Positions 43,428 to 54,482 of a DNA stretch of 64,000 nt are shown here, piece after piece. Origin of the DNA: Achatina immaculata (taxonomy: Eukaryota; Mollusca; Gastropoda; Stylommatophora; Achatinidae); contig CM019697.1 of assembly GCA_009760885.1 (NCBI GenBank), forward strand, positions 24,814,210 through 24,878,209, written 5' to 3'. Positions within the stretch are counted from its first letter, which is position 1; each line of letters opens with the position of its first letter. A model generated the notes under the pieces. It had not been told where the DNA came from, did not search any database, and saw only the letters and a list, made by a program, of their open reading frames with translations. A program made the translations under genes and the position numbers.

Positions 43428-44555
43428 CTGAAGAAGATGTAGTCAACAAATGCTTCTTAGATTACAACAACTTGAATCAAGCTTTCTTACTCAATACAAG
43501 CAAGATGACATACACACAAATGAAGATTCACCACTGATTTTGTACAAAACAATGATCCTGGATCACTTTTAATTTTGACAAAACTGTGACACCATTTACT
43601 GGACAGACTCAACATGGCATTTTGTGTAGTGCATGTAGCACTATATTTAGTTAGACCAGTTCTAACAACAACAAAAAACTTACCATTTCTGTCATCTACA
43701 TTACATTTTATGTAATAGTTGGAGAGATTTTAAGCTTCTACATTTTATTTTTTACTTTACTACTGTGTATCTTCTTTTAGTTCATCAGGACTTAGAAAAT
43801 AAGGGTAACAGAAAATTAGTTTTCAATTCTGACAAAAAAAAAGTATGGGGCATTGATTTGTCTGACAAGACCCCAGGCCTATTGCTAGGGCACTTCGGCA
43901 ACTGTGATGGTCTCTTGCCATGGTGGTGGACCCTGCCAAGAATCTCGCATCTTGAACAAGTCTGTCTTCAAGCAAACTAGTGTACCCCCACTCTACATCA
44001 GACGATATGCCCATGCTTAACATCTGCACATCATCAGCAAAAAAAAAAGTGTTTCAACTTCTGTGGAGATCAGAACAAGAAGCTGGCGATGATTATTTAT
44101 GGTATATCAGATCTCTGTGCCGATTTCTGTTAAAACTCGTTACTATTCTTATCTGGTTATTTTCTTATGTGAAAACTACGTTATACACCGTCAGGTTATC
44201 TTTGTACGAGTTTCATTGAGGTCACTAGCTCTCTGTGTTAGTGAGCGTGCTAATTTAATGCATGACAATTATACTGACCACACTGGAACAGAATAATAAA
44301 CTTTTCATCCAGAAAATACTGCACATCAGTAAACCAGATGTCAATCTCTCATTCAGAAAATGTTTCTGTTTTCCTCCATAGATCGATACCCGGCAGGTAC
44401 TCGCTGTTCTATAATCTATTTCCGCCACATTAACAGGGTTCCCAATCTTACCGGGAAACCGTCATGGATTTAGCTATTTATGAGGAGCCATCATTCATGC
44501 ATCCTAGACAAATCCACAGGTGCTCCGATCTCCTGTTCAGTATCTTCAGAGTAAA
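43428..44555. other. Region upstream of TMEM94 exon 1
   Basis: No coding region is supported. A plus-strand frame at 43765-43980 has no recognised motif. A TMEM94 leader exon and promoter are expected somewhere upstream but could not be placed. Confidence 0.35.
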
Positions 44556-44965
44556 GTAACTGATTACACCCATTCTATGTTGGTTGATCACCTTCTAGAG
44601 CTGTTCATGAATCGTTCTTTTTTTTCCGCCACCCCAAGTTTCACACCCAATTCCTTCATTCTTGACAAAGACTTTACAGTTGTCAGTGAAATCCTTTGTT
44701 CGACCTTCTTCACAGGACTGATGTCTGCGCGATCCATTATCTGCTCTTCTTCCGTGACAGCTGAGTCGACCAATTGATCTCCTCTTGTATTTCCCCTGAT
44801 ACCAGGTACAAACTGAATGTCAGTCGATGGATTTTTGACATCTGCATGGATTCTGGCTTAGAGTCAGCCCGAATTTTCTTTAGCATATTCATCGAGTCGC
44901 TCAAGATCCATTCTTGCGTGTAGCTTTGTGACGGGAGTCAGTTTTTGTCACAGCCATGGTTTTCA
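44556..44965 (-). mobile_element. Retrotransposon RNase H-like fragment
   Basis: Across two frames the minus strand reads ILSDSMNMLKKIRADS, then FVPGIRGNTRGDQLVDSA and MDRADI, resembling the TDS...VPGHxGIxGNExADxLA region of LINE-encoded RNases H. It is frame-broken, and a different lineage from the five LINE tails. Confidence 0.6.
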
Positions 44966-47193
44966 TTGTGAGACTGTTGTTGCAGAGAAAGCGCTGCTGG
45001 CTTTTTTTCACTGTTTTGCCATTTTCATAGACTTTTTAGGTGAATGAATGGATAGAAGAATTAGAGACAACACTAGACACATGATATTATTTTTCAACTT
45101 TCGCTAATGTTCTTAAAAGTATTACGAGGGTACGAATTTCTTACCAAGAAAAGAAATAAAATTAGAAGAGTCCATAAAGTTCTTATACAATTCTAAATTT
45201 TATTAACTTAAAATGTTACAAACTTACAAAACTATGATAGAGCACAGCCTTCTGAAAATCGTAGACAAGGCACTTAGCGAGAGAGAGGGGGGGAGAGAGA
45301 GAGAGATGATAAGAGAATTACCTGGGACTTGAACCATGGACTCCGGTAGGACGAACAACCGTCTAGCCACGAGAGTGCAGCTCGAAGTCACTGTCTCGCA
45401 CCTATTTAAAAAAAAAAAAGAATGTTTGTTTTAGATGCGAGACAATGAAGTCGATTAGAGCTAATTCATGAACGTATCTTCGAGAGATAGTTTTGAAATC
45501 TCCGTAATACAAAAACTTCGACATGCAGTACTTGCTTGAAGATACGGCCGTCGTTTATGCTTCTCTCTCCAGTCATTTTGATCTTCTGCTGTTGATTGTT
45601 CTCATCATAGATGGAAGCTTAGCACGTTTGATCTAGTGCTTGAACGATAAAGACTGTGGAGAACATTTTAAATGCTGCAAGAGCACCCTTTACAGCGTAA
45701 CAAAAACGTATCTGTTGTGTAATATATGAATATAAATTTCCCTGAAGTGATTTTTGTTGAATTTCAAAGTTATCCTTCATTATTTATAGTGGGGTTTTTC
45801 TGCTCCTTGTTCTTGACCCTCCATTTTGTTTCTGAAGAAGATGAAACTGAAATATTACGGAGTTGTCTTGATACCAACAAACATTATTATAATTTACGAC
45901 GGTCTGTTATGAATATTACGGCCATACCCTTTATCTGCATTTTGGAAGTTTCTCTCTTTCCTTATCTTCTCATTTTCTTTCACATAAGCCGTGATGTCTA
46001 CAATTATTGATAACAATATGGTATAAACATATTAAGTCTGCGGCCCAGGCTGCCGTGAGGGAGCCCCCTCCTCTTCCCCCCCCCCCCCCCCCCGCTCTTT
46101 CTTATTAATGACAAAATTCAGGACAACGCTGTAAAGCTCCGCCTACAGATTAAAGTGTATAAAACAGTGAAAGAGCACTTACATAAAACGTAAGTACGTA
46201 TGTGGGAGCTACTCTCTGACCCCGGAGCCGGACTTTGTTCTCAATGCTATGTCCTGCTTGCTCCTTCATCTTTTATTTCACAGTTTACAATTAGCCACCC
46301 ATTACAAGGTCAAGGTTATACTCGTGAAGGAAAGTAAGATATTCCAAACCTTACATGAAACACCTGTCACAAATGACAACAAAAAAACAAAAAAAACACG
46401 TGGCAGAAGAAAAGCTGCACATATCTTTCAAAGACATTTTACAAATGCGGTATGAAGTCACTGAGCCTAATATCCTGTGAGGAGCATATTGTTGACCAAC
46501 TCCAAATACACGAGAGGTCCCTGGATCATTTGGGTGAAAGATCTTTAAGAAACGCACGCCATACGAAACGTACGTGATAGATTAGTCTTGCTTTACCGGT
46601 ATGGTCCCGGCATTTATTTCGTGTTTCCTTCTATTGATTCCTGTTTAGAATCGTGGGTTAAAAAAAAATCTCTATCTGATCTGTATGAGTTGGCAACCTT
46701 GACGATATAATAAATACAGTGTGTATGGTTCCAACAACAGAACTGTATAATCGATACAAATTATAGCAAGGACGAAATTTACACGAAAATACCAATACTC
46801 ACCACAGAACGTTTCTGTAGTCTTACACAATGCCCTAATTAGATACAGATAATTCCAAAATAATGGCATAGGCTACGTAAAGTGTTGCATAATGCTCAGA
46901 GCTGACGATGAAACAAATGTGCCCGGCAATATATAAGAGAATGGCAACATGTTTTATTATTTAACTAAAATGATACTCTAGTCTCTTTTATAGAAGTTAT
47001 CATCACGTGTATCTTTCACATGCCTCTTTTATATATATTATATATTTTGTCACTTTGGTTTATACCCTGATTAAATGCTCTCCGTGTAGCATGGTCTTGT
47101 AGGTAATGATTATAGTTGTTATGATTATTATTATTATTATTAATGAATATGATTATGAATATATTGTGGGCATAATAGTAACATCTAATCTTC
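44966..47193. other. Intergenic DNA, mostly unclassified
   Basis: It contains a GA run at 45280-45306, a tRNA-like block at 45305-45405, a poly-C run at 46078-46094 and several AT-rich stretches. No gene with recognisable similarity was found. Confidence 0.45.
45305..45405 (-). mobile_element. tRNA-like SINE head
   Basis: The minus strand has a B-box match (GGTTCAAGTCC) and a plausible upstream A-box region, but it does not fold as an intact tRNA gene and is followed by GA-rich sequence. Confidence 0.5.
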
Positions 47194-47518
47194 TTATATC
47201 TTATATCCTTCCCGTGCCGTTAAACGTCACATAGGGCTCGCAAAGTAGTTCGCCAATTTTTCCTGTCTTCGGCGAGTCTTTCAACCTCATCAAAGGATTT
47301 TATGTCTGTTAATTTGGCCTCTCTTAACAATGTCCTCTTCAGAGTTTAACGCTGTCTGCCTCTTTTTCTTTGGCCTGTTGTGTTCCACTTGATAGCTTGT
47401 TTTGAGATTCTCTGATCATTTCTTCTCATCAAGTGACCGACATATGTCCATCTCCTTTTCCTGATCACCCATGAGATTGGTTGTTGTTCAGTCATCTGTC
47501 TTATCTCTGCATTGTTTA
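47194..47518 (-). mobile_element. Lineage 1 LINE 3' fragment
   Basis: 325 bp of the tail, nearly identical to 24445-24770, with terminal TATCTTATATCCTTCCCGTG. The protein reads WVIRKRRWTYVGHLMRRNDQ. Confidence 0.92.
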
Positions 47519-48623
47519 TAACATCTAATGGCAACAGAAAAAAGTAACAAGAAAGTTAGAGCAAGGTAGAAAAAAACAAAATTCCTTGACACTGTATGAC
47601 TGGACGCTGACACGTGTAAACAACAGAAAAGACGAATGGAAGATTCAGACACAATGAAAAGCGAGGATACAATAAAACCTCTGGCATGAAAGAGCAAGAT
47701 AATGACTTAGGTAAATGACAATTGTATAGACGGAGTTGACGCACACTGACACTTATTAGCTTGCTAATCTTAGGACGCTAGTGCACACGGTTTGGAAATA
47801 AAGAAGTAGACGACTCGGCCAGCTGACCAGTTTTAAATATTTAAAGGCGTGGCCTACTTGACAATGGACTTACGACATATAAGTCATGTGGCAGTTGGAG
47901 AGGACGGTCAGTGAATAGAGACCGGTCCAGACGGAAGGAAGGAGCACGAGAAAGAAGGAGCCCCTAAGAAAAGGAAGTCCAGAGGATAGCGGACAAGTGA
48001 GGTAGATCGTCAGAAGTAGACAGAGAAGGAAAGAACAGCAGACGGAAGAACAGACGATCAGGGGAGGACAGACAAGAGAAGAACAGAAGGACAGACAATC
48101 AGAGAAGAACAGAGAAGAACAGTAGATGGAGAACACACACCAGAGAAGACACGAGAGAGAAAGAAGACGTAGGTAACGACAGATGGAACAGACGAACAAT
48201 TAGAGAAACAGATACTCAGGAAAAGCAGTTTTGAAGAAGTAGTTTTAGGACAGATTGAAGATGTGTTTCAGGTGATTACGAAGAATTGATACTTTTGAAA
48301 GTTCGAATAAAGTGATTTAGTCTGTAATTGATTGACCACGTGTTGCAGATCTGATATAATACTGTGTTAGGAAATGTTCTCGTATCAAGTGTAGAATATT
48401 GTAAAGTTGATAACATTGATAAATGCTGCATGTAGAATAAGATAGAGTTTGATATTGTGAACAAATGATTAAGTGATTCAATTCAAGTGATGTTGTCGAC
48501 AATACATATTGAACTTATTTGTCAGAATTAAATAACGCAGTGAATATTTCATGGGGTTTGATTTAGTGAAGTGGAAATGTTTGTGAAACCTATTCTAGAC
48601 CATAAGAATTCGTGAGGTGTTGA
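47519..48623. other. Purine-rich intergenic block left of the Ty3 element
   Basis: From about 47880 to 48210 the plus strand is strongly A/G-rich (repeated AGAAGAACAGA and GACAGACAAT phrases). A TATA-like TTTAAATATTTAAAGG lies at about 47832 and an AATAAA at about 48306. It could be an unrelated solo LTR or a non-coding transcript, but nothing decisive was seen. Confidence 0.4.
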
Positions 48624-49299
48624 TGAAGCAGAATCACGGCGCCACTAAAGCAGGATTCCCCTTACAAGGAGACTACTGGTTTGATTGATTCTTCCTGTGG
48701 AGTACAGTTTCAACTTATAAGTTTCTTCTTGTTGCTGGTGTTCTAACCATCACCTAATTTTCTGTATTATACACTAAGAAAATACAACAAGACACCCAGG
48801 CTTTCCACTCCACAAAATTAGTACGAATACAACAACTTGAACATAACTTGGCAGTCTTCCGACCAAAACAAACTGGTCAACAATGAGAATTTCCACAAAG
48901 CCGATTTGTTGTAGTTTATCACCAGACAACACACATTTATTACAGAAATTTACAGCAACAAATGCCCGGCGTGAAATATCTACGCCACATGGGCAAGGAA
49001 AACCTTACACTGATTTATTCATACCAAAAACCATACTTACAGGCTAACCAAGGACTGCAGCCCCACAGAAAAACAAACTAAACTAATTCTGACAACAAGA
49101 CTCGCTCTACCCCATTCTCGTTCGCCCAAACACGTCCTTCCCCTTCAACGTTCACTCAAAGACTGCCTACGACCGGCTTTTTCACACGGACCTTTCTAAC
49201 GACTTCTTTGCACACGTACTTTCCTAATGACGTAGTCTACGCAACACAATTATTAGCAATACACAAAAACTCTCTGAACAGAATGGCTATTCTGTTACA
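48624..49299 (-). repeat. 3' LTR of the Ty3/gypsy element
   Basis: Read on the minus strand it starts TGTAACAGAATAG, the usual gypsy TG start, right after the purine tract, and ends CTGCTTCA. It matches 54483-55129 over nearly its whole length. Confidence 0.85.
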
Positions 49300-49673
49300 G
49301 AATATCTCCCCACCCCCTAAAGGTAGATATTTGGCCATCAAATATCTCCAACCAAACAAAAAAAAATTGCGAACTTGCACAGAAAACTCTCACGAACTGT
49401 GAGCGATAACAATGAATTTAAAGCTGAATATGCAGCTACAAAAAAAATTTCATACACCCACAATTTGTACAAATTAAGTACGTTAAACATTTGTGGTGCA
49501 AACATAATATACATATATTTACAACATTTTTAATACTGAGTTCTGTGAACTACACCATCTATTTCTACTGCCATAGAAATAGGATAGAAGCAAAGGATGA
49601 ACTCCTTTTTCGAAGAACACTACCCAACTAGTGTCTATTGTGCTTTTCTTTAGAAATCCCTATAGATTTCAAA

Positions 49674-50675
49674 CTATTCAGTAGAAGGAATCGCAGTTAA
49701 TATGTTGATCACAACACGTTCTATGAACTGCTTCCTGCCATCTAGTTCCAATAGTGGGAACTTTTCCATAAGTGCTTTATGGAGATCTTTCATCGTGAAC
49801 GTTTCTAAGTCCACGGTATCCATTATCTGCCCTATTGCCACAACGAGCTTACGATCGGAGACGTACAACTGATCAATCTCCGTATCGCAGTCAGCACTAG
49901 GTGAAGTCTCTTCAGGGAAATAATCTTCACTGTGAGGACAGTGTTCCTTCTGAGACTGATGGCAGATATCGGCTCTCCTCCGTTTCTTCCGCCTATGCCG
50001 AGGTCGCAAGTCATCCACCGACATAGGAACTGCTGAGGCGGAAGCATCCACCTCCATATAGTGGTCTGAGGGAGGAGCTCTAGGGACCACTCTCTGCTGG
50101 GTTTCCTTCAGGTACCACGGTGGGAGCCTGGGAACAAAACGAGGAGGCGGCGGAAGAGAAAATCTCTGTCTAATGGGACGCGGCAAGTAAGATCTACAAC
50201 GATCTTGCTGATATTGCCTCTGAAAGGTCCCACCAGGCAACGATACATTAATGGCGACGTCCTGAACCATAGGACACAATGTATTAGTCGCCCTCTCTAC
50301 TCTCTCTTTCTGCTGACAGGGACACGGCAAGTCAGTCTGCACAGAGCAATCTACTACAAGCGGGGGCTCTGCCTGTGAATAGGCCTCCACAACGCTCACT
50401 GACTTTACGACATATGTCTCAGATCCTTGTGACTGAGGGACGTCCCCATCAAGAACGTGAACTGGTACTGGTAGAGAAGTGGCACGATCGAAACTTGCCA
50501 ACGTTGTCTCCCGCGCACCTGGATGAAAGAACATCTGAAGGTCCAGGGTGCGGAGGTTAGCAAACCACCTCTGCAACTTGACGTCTGACATCTCCTGTTT
50601 GCTGAGAAATGCGTCCACCAAGGGTCTATGGTCAGTCTTCACAGCGAAATGTCTATTCGCCAGAAAATATCTCAA
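49674..50675 (-). CDS. RNase H end plus basic tail and DEK_C-like domain, replacing integrase
   Basis: Residues 1-60 finish RNase H (ANRHFAVKTDHRPLVDAF and LQMFFHPGA). From about residue 70 there is no integrase zinc finger or DDE core. Instead there is a Gln/Pro/Arg-rich linker (residues 140-200, FSLPPPPRFVPRLPP), a nuclear-localisation-like RPRHRRKKRRR (about 225-235) and a terminal 55-residue segment LVVAIGQIMDTVDLETFTMK, DLHKALMEKFPLLELDGRKQ, FIERVVINIL. This closely follows the DEK C-terminal fold (human DEK: LEEVTMKQICKKVYENYP... LTERKDFIKTTV). DEK_C domains bind DNA. The role here is inferred. Confidence 0.85.
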   Translation of the reverse strand: MRYFLANRHFAVKTDHRPLVDAFLSKQEMSDVKLQRWFANLRTLDLQMFFHPGARETTLASFDRATSLPVPVHVLDGDVPQSQGSETYVVKSVSVVEAYSQAEPPLVVDCSVQTDLPCPCQQKERVERATNTLCPMVQDVAINVSLPGGTFQRQYQQDRCRSYLPRPIRQRFSLPPPPRFVPRLPPWYLKETQQRVVPRAPPSDHYMEVDASASAVPMSVDDLRPRHRRKKRRRADICHQSQKEHCPHSEDYFPEETSPSADCDTEIDQLYVSDRKLVVAIGQIMDTVDLETFTMKDLHKALMEKFPLLELDGRKQFIERVVINILTAIPSTE

Positions 50676-52138
50676 CTTCTGCGTGGCGTAATGGACAGCA
50701 TACGCTTCTCTCTCGAAAGTAGACCACTTAGTCTGCGAGCGCGACAGCTTCTGCGAAAGAAAATATAGGGCTCTTCAACTGAGAGTCCATCAGAAGAGGA
50801 AGCTGTCTGCACCAAACAGGCTCCAACCGCAACATTGGAAGCATCTGTATACAATGTAAGTGGCTTATGCAAGTCAGGATGCGAGAGAAGCGGTACTTTC
50901 GCAAGGCGATCCTTCAAAGACTCGAACGCCATTTGACAGACTGGAGACCATTTGAACCGATGACCCTTCTTGGTGAGGTCCACTATGGGAGCCACAATCT
51001 CCGAAAAGTGGGGAATGAAACGTCGATAGTAACTGCACGTCCCCAAAAAAGAGCGCACCTCCTTCACATTCAAAGGAGACGGCATGTCGGCAATGGCTCT
51101 GACCTTCTCAGGATCAGGAGATATGCCTGACTGGCTGATGACATACCCGAGATACTTTGTCTCAGAGGCCGCAAAGTGACATTTGGATGGTTTGAGCTTG
51201 ACCTGGTGCTCGCGCAATCGGTCGAATACCGCCTGAAGATCGCGAACATGGTCTTCGATCGTTCCATCAGTGAACACCAGTATATCGTCAATATAGGCTT
51301 GTGCAAACTTGCCTAAGCCCTGTAATACTGTGTCCATGAGTGCGACAAAGGTAGATGGTGCCCCTTTTAAACCAAAGCTCATGTAATTAAAACAGAAAGA
51401 ACCCAGATGACAGCTAAATGCTGACTTCTGCTGAGCGTCCTTGGACAAGGGAATACACCAAAAGCCACAACGAGCATCCAAAGTGCTAAAAAATTTGGCT
51501 TTTCCGATCGTGCTCAGGATGTCCTCAATGCGTGGCAATGGATATGACAATGAACGGGTCACCGCATTGAGTGCACGGTAGTCGCAGCAGAAACGATGGG
51601 TACCATCTTTCTTAGTCACCAAGACAACTGGTGATGACCACTCTGAGATCGTGCGAGAAATTATTCCGTCACGCAACATATTCTCGACGGCCCTCTCTAT
51701 CACCTCTCTACTCGCCAACGGAGTGCGGTAGGGTTTCCTGGAGATTGGCGGATGATCGCCTGTATCAATCTCCATCTGCACTGTCGAGGTATGCGATATC
51801 TCGGAATCAGTCAAGGCAAAGACATCCTTGTTCTGTGTCAACAACCTGGATATTATGTCCTTGTGCACTTCAGGGCACTGAACCTGTCGAACGATAGTCT
51901 CAGAACGACTGTCAGGTGTTGTCTCCTCAGTACCAGAAACCTGCTGGATAGAGTCAACTGACTCCGTGAATGGTGTCAATTTTCCTAAAACACATCCACG
52001 TCTGAGCTCGATGTGTTTACTAGAATGATTAATTACTGTCAACACGGGATAGCGATTAGTGTGGAGCTCACATACTGAGTCCACCAACTCTATCTCCGGT
52101 TGGGACAGTAAGAATGGTGTCTCAATACCCTGAACCAT
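50672..52138 (-). CDS. pol: Reverse transcriptase and start of RNase H
   Basis: 488 codons. Motifs in order: RKPYRTPLASREVIERAV, EWSSPVVLVTKKDGTHRFCC, FFSTLDARCGFWCIPL, MSFGLKGAPSTFVALMD, QAYIDDILVFTDG (catalytic YIDD), KYLGYVISQSGISPDPEKV and VRSFLGTCSYYRRFIPHFSE. RNase H begins at LTLYTDASNVAVGACLVQ (catalytic D in TDAS). The frame breaks near 50765, before the conserved STFEREAYAVHYA helix, which is in the next frame. Confidence 0.94.
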   Translation of the reverse strand: MVQGIETPFLLSQPEIELVDSVCELHTNRYPVLTVINHSSKHIELRRGCVLGKLTPFTESVDSIQQVSGTEETTPDSRSETIVRQVQCPEVHKDIISRLLTQNKDVFALTDSEISHTSTVQMEIDTGDHPPISRKPYRTPLASREVIERAVENMLRDGIISRTISEWSSPVVLVTKKDGTHRFCCDYRALNAVTRSLSYPLPRIEDILSTIGKAKFFSTLDARCGFWCIPLSKDAQQKSAFSCHLGSFCFNYMSFGLKGAPSTFVALMDTVLQGLGKFAQAYIDDILVFTDGTIEDHVRDLQAVFDRLREHQVKLKPSKCHFAASETKYLGYVISQSGISPDPEKVRAIADMPSPLNVKEVRSFLGTCSYYRRFIPHFSEIVAPIVDLTKKGHRFKWSPVCQMAFESLKDRLAKVPLLSHPDLHKPLTLYTDASNVAVGACLVQTASSSDGLSVEEPYIFFRRSCRARRLSGLLSREKRMLSITPRRS

Positions 52139-52172
52139 ATAAGAATTGCCAGATGGAAAATTGGTTGGGCTT

Positions 52173-52724
52173 TCAGTTTAAGAGGAATAAGATTGACGGA
52201 ACGTGGAGAAAGAAGAGAAGACGCTGGACACGAAGAATAGAAGCAATGTGTGCATCTAACTCTAAAGGAATCTTCTTGTTATGTATGTTTAGTGTATTAG
52301 AATTGTAATCGATGACAGCACCAGAACGAGACAAAAAATCTCGCCCAAGGATGGCGGAACGGTTCATGTTGCGAACCACATAAAAGCAATGAGAAACAGT
52401 GACACCAGCAATAGAAATAGGTAGGTAAACTCTGCCAATTACTCTCATGGAAGCTGCAGTAACAGTCTGCAGAGTGATTCTAGCGGGCAAGAGTTTAGGA
52501 GCAGAACGTAAGGATCTGTATACAGAATCCTTGATAAGACAGACACTAGCTCCTGTGTCTAACAATGCTCGAATTCGAAAAGTATCAACAGAAACAAGGA
52601 CAGAAGTAGGAGTCGGGGGATTCGCAGCCACCGAGCGTAGTGGTGTCGCATGCGAAAATGAGACAGAGTGTTTGGCAGCCCCAGATGGTGTGAAGATACG
52701 GTCGGACACATGGGAGCTATTCAT
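52173..52724 (-). CDS. Retropepsin-type aspartic protease of the Ty3/gypsy element
   Basis: It contains IRALLDTGASVCLIKDSVYR, the catalytic DTGA motif of retropepsins, and later NRSAILGRDFLSRSGAVIDY, the ILGRDFL motif characteristic of these enzymes. It is in a different frame from gag and from RT. The C-terminal residues after position 160 are probably read-through of the break. Confidence 0.9.
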   Translation of the reverse strand: MNSSHVSDRIFTPSGAAKHSVSFSHATPLRSVAANPPTPTSVLVSVDTFRIRALLDTGASVCLIKDSVYRSLRSAPKLLPARITLQTVTAASMRVIGRVYLPISIAGVTVSHCFYVVRNMNRSAILGRDFLSRSGAVIDYNSNTLNIHNKKIPLELDAHIASILRVQRLLFFLHVPSILFLLN

Positions 52725-52785
52725 GCGCCGACTTGTCAGTTTAAATGTACACGATCCTTCCTTTCACTCTGCTTACAAAATCGGG

Positions 52786-53637
52786 CTATGTGACCTCTCC
52801 TTCCACAGTTATAACAAGATCTAGTTTCTTGTGGTAGTGTACTCGCAGGTTAGCCTTCCTGGTATTCGATCTCTGGTGGTCTATCCTACCCGCTTCGAAG
52901 TGTGAAGACGTCCGTCGAGAGTTCTCCTGATGAGAGACTAACTGTACTCTCTGCGAATCCACACAAGGAGACTCTCTGTGTGTCGTCACCTCACCGGACG
53001 GTCGAGAACCTGCAATGAAAGCCTGTCGGGAACTACAACTAAGATTCACCGACTTCATGAGGTCATTTTCTTGTAAGGCTAAGTCCACCGCCTGTGAAAA
53101 CAGAACAGGTTTATCTCTTAATAATTTTGATTTCAATGCGCGAGAAAGTAGTGCATCTACAAACGACTGCACCATTTGCCTCTGCGCCAGCGGAGTTACC
53201 CATTCCGCCTCAGAGTAAGCAACTCTGGCTGCCTCACTGATGCGATCAGCCAGCGCTTGAATGGGCTCTCCAGGAGACTGTCGAGTAGAGGCTAGCGTAT
53301 GCCAGGCCTCCTGAGGAGTCTGCAGCACCCCATATCGTGCTAATAAAACAGATACGAACTCCTCCCATGTCTCTTGAATCTGGAGTCGCTGTTTGACGAA
53401 CTCTGCCAGGGAACCTGTGGTGCGTAAATACACCAAGTTCTTCTTACTGGGCACATCAGCATTCCGCATGTCCATAATCTTATTAATCTCATCCAGCCAT
53501 GGTTTCAATTTTGCTGGGTCCCCGTCGAACTTTGCTACAGCTGACATGACGTGGGAAAACCTCAAGTCATTGCTGACTTGGGACAGGGTATCTTGTAATA
53601 ACCCCAGCAAATCTGACGTGGATGGAGCTGAAGCCAT
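52786..53637 (-). CDS. gag: gag of the Ty3/gypsy element
   Basis: 283 codons from ATG at 53637. It resembles retrotransposon capsid proteins: KFDGDPAKLKPWLDEINKIM, then TWEEFVSVLLARYG, SPGEPIQALADRISEAARVA and FVDALLSRALKSKLL. A CCHC zinc knuckle (CYNCGRRGHIARFC, about 52784-52830) follows in a different frame from the capsid, so the frame is broken just before it or a shift is needed. Confidence 0.88.
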   Translation of the reverse strand: MASAPSTSDLLGLLQDTLSQVSNDLRFSHVMSAVAKFDGDPAKLKPWLDEINKIMDMRNADVPSKKNLVYLRTTGSLAEFVKQRLQIQETWEEFVSVLLARYGVLQTPQEAWHTLASTRQSPGEPIQALADRISEAARVAYSEAEWVTPLAQRQMVQSFVDALLSRALKSKLLRDKPVLFSQAVDLALQENDLMKSVNLSCSSRQAFIAGSRPSGEVTTHRESPCVDSQRVQLVSHQENSRRTSSHFEAGRIDHQRSNTRKANLRVHYHKKLDLVITVEGEVT

Positions 53638-54461
53638 TGTGCGTCTATCCGTAGTGCACTCTACTTATTGTTAGTATATACCACTGAAATCAATACAATG
53701 CCACCATATACAGTAATGTCAACAATTATTCAAAACAATGGCCTATCAATTATTCATTATCATGCACTAATGCCATCCAACTAATAACCATAGAAAAGAA
53801 AATCAATTAAATACCATACCACGCACTAACTAACTACACTGAAGTCCTAAGTTAAATGAAAAGCCACAAGAAGTCTATGTACTGTTCCAAATCACCACTA
53901 AAATCAATGTTCAATAAAGTCCCGCTAATAACACTGGAGAAGAATGTCCTACAATGTCTATTCCAAATATAAGTGAATCTACAATGTCTGAAATCCTACA
54001 CCACACATAAAGAAGCACAAACAACGACTGTCCATGTATCAATGTCCACTCCTGTCTATCTGCCGAAATTGTGGAAAACAGTTAATTTTGTCAACATGTT
54101 ACCTCCCCTGTCTGGGTGGAGTTGATTGAGAAGTAAATGTCGCTTGGAACAACTGCTCTAGTTCCTCACCGGATAGTAGTTCAGGTTCAGTCTCACTGGA
54201 CTTGATTGCAGGCACAGGTAAGCGTCAGTAGCTGCACTGCCTAGGACCCAGGACTAGATGTGACACAAACTTTCGGGTAGGCTGGACATCATCGCCGCTT
54301 TGAATAACTTCTACGATAACTGTCTCTGACACTAACAAAAATACTATTCCCTAACCAAAACTGGAAAACCACTGACGAAACATACTAGCAACACACAACT
54401 GTGGGCTAGAAAAAACGTGCATGAACTGTTAAACATGTAAACAAACACACTGGACGTGACA

Positions 54462-54482
54462 AGTGGCCTGATACGGCACCAC
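54462..54482 (-). other. Probable tRNA primer-binding site of the Ty3/gypsy element
   Basis: Immediately inside the 5' LTR the minus strand reads GTGGTGCCGTATCAGGCC, beginning with the TGG that pairs with a tRNA CCA end. The tRNA species was not identified. Confidence 0.6.

Noticed and set aside
47870..48199. 109-codon minus-strand frame rich in Cys, Leu and Ser
   Set aside because: Complement of a purine-rich simple stretch; the composition explains the open frame.
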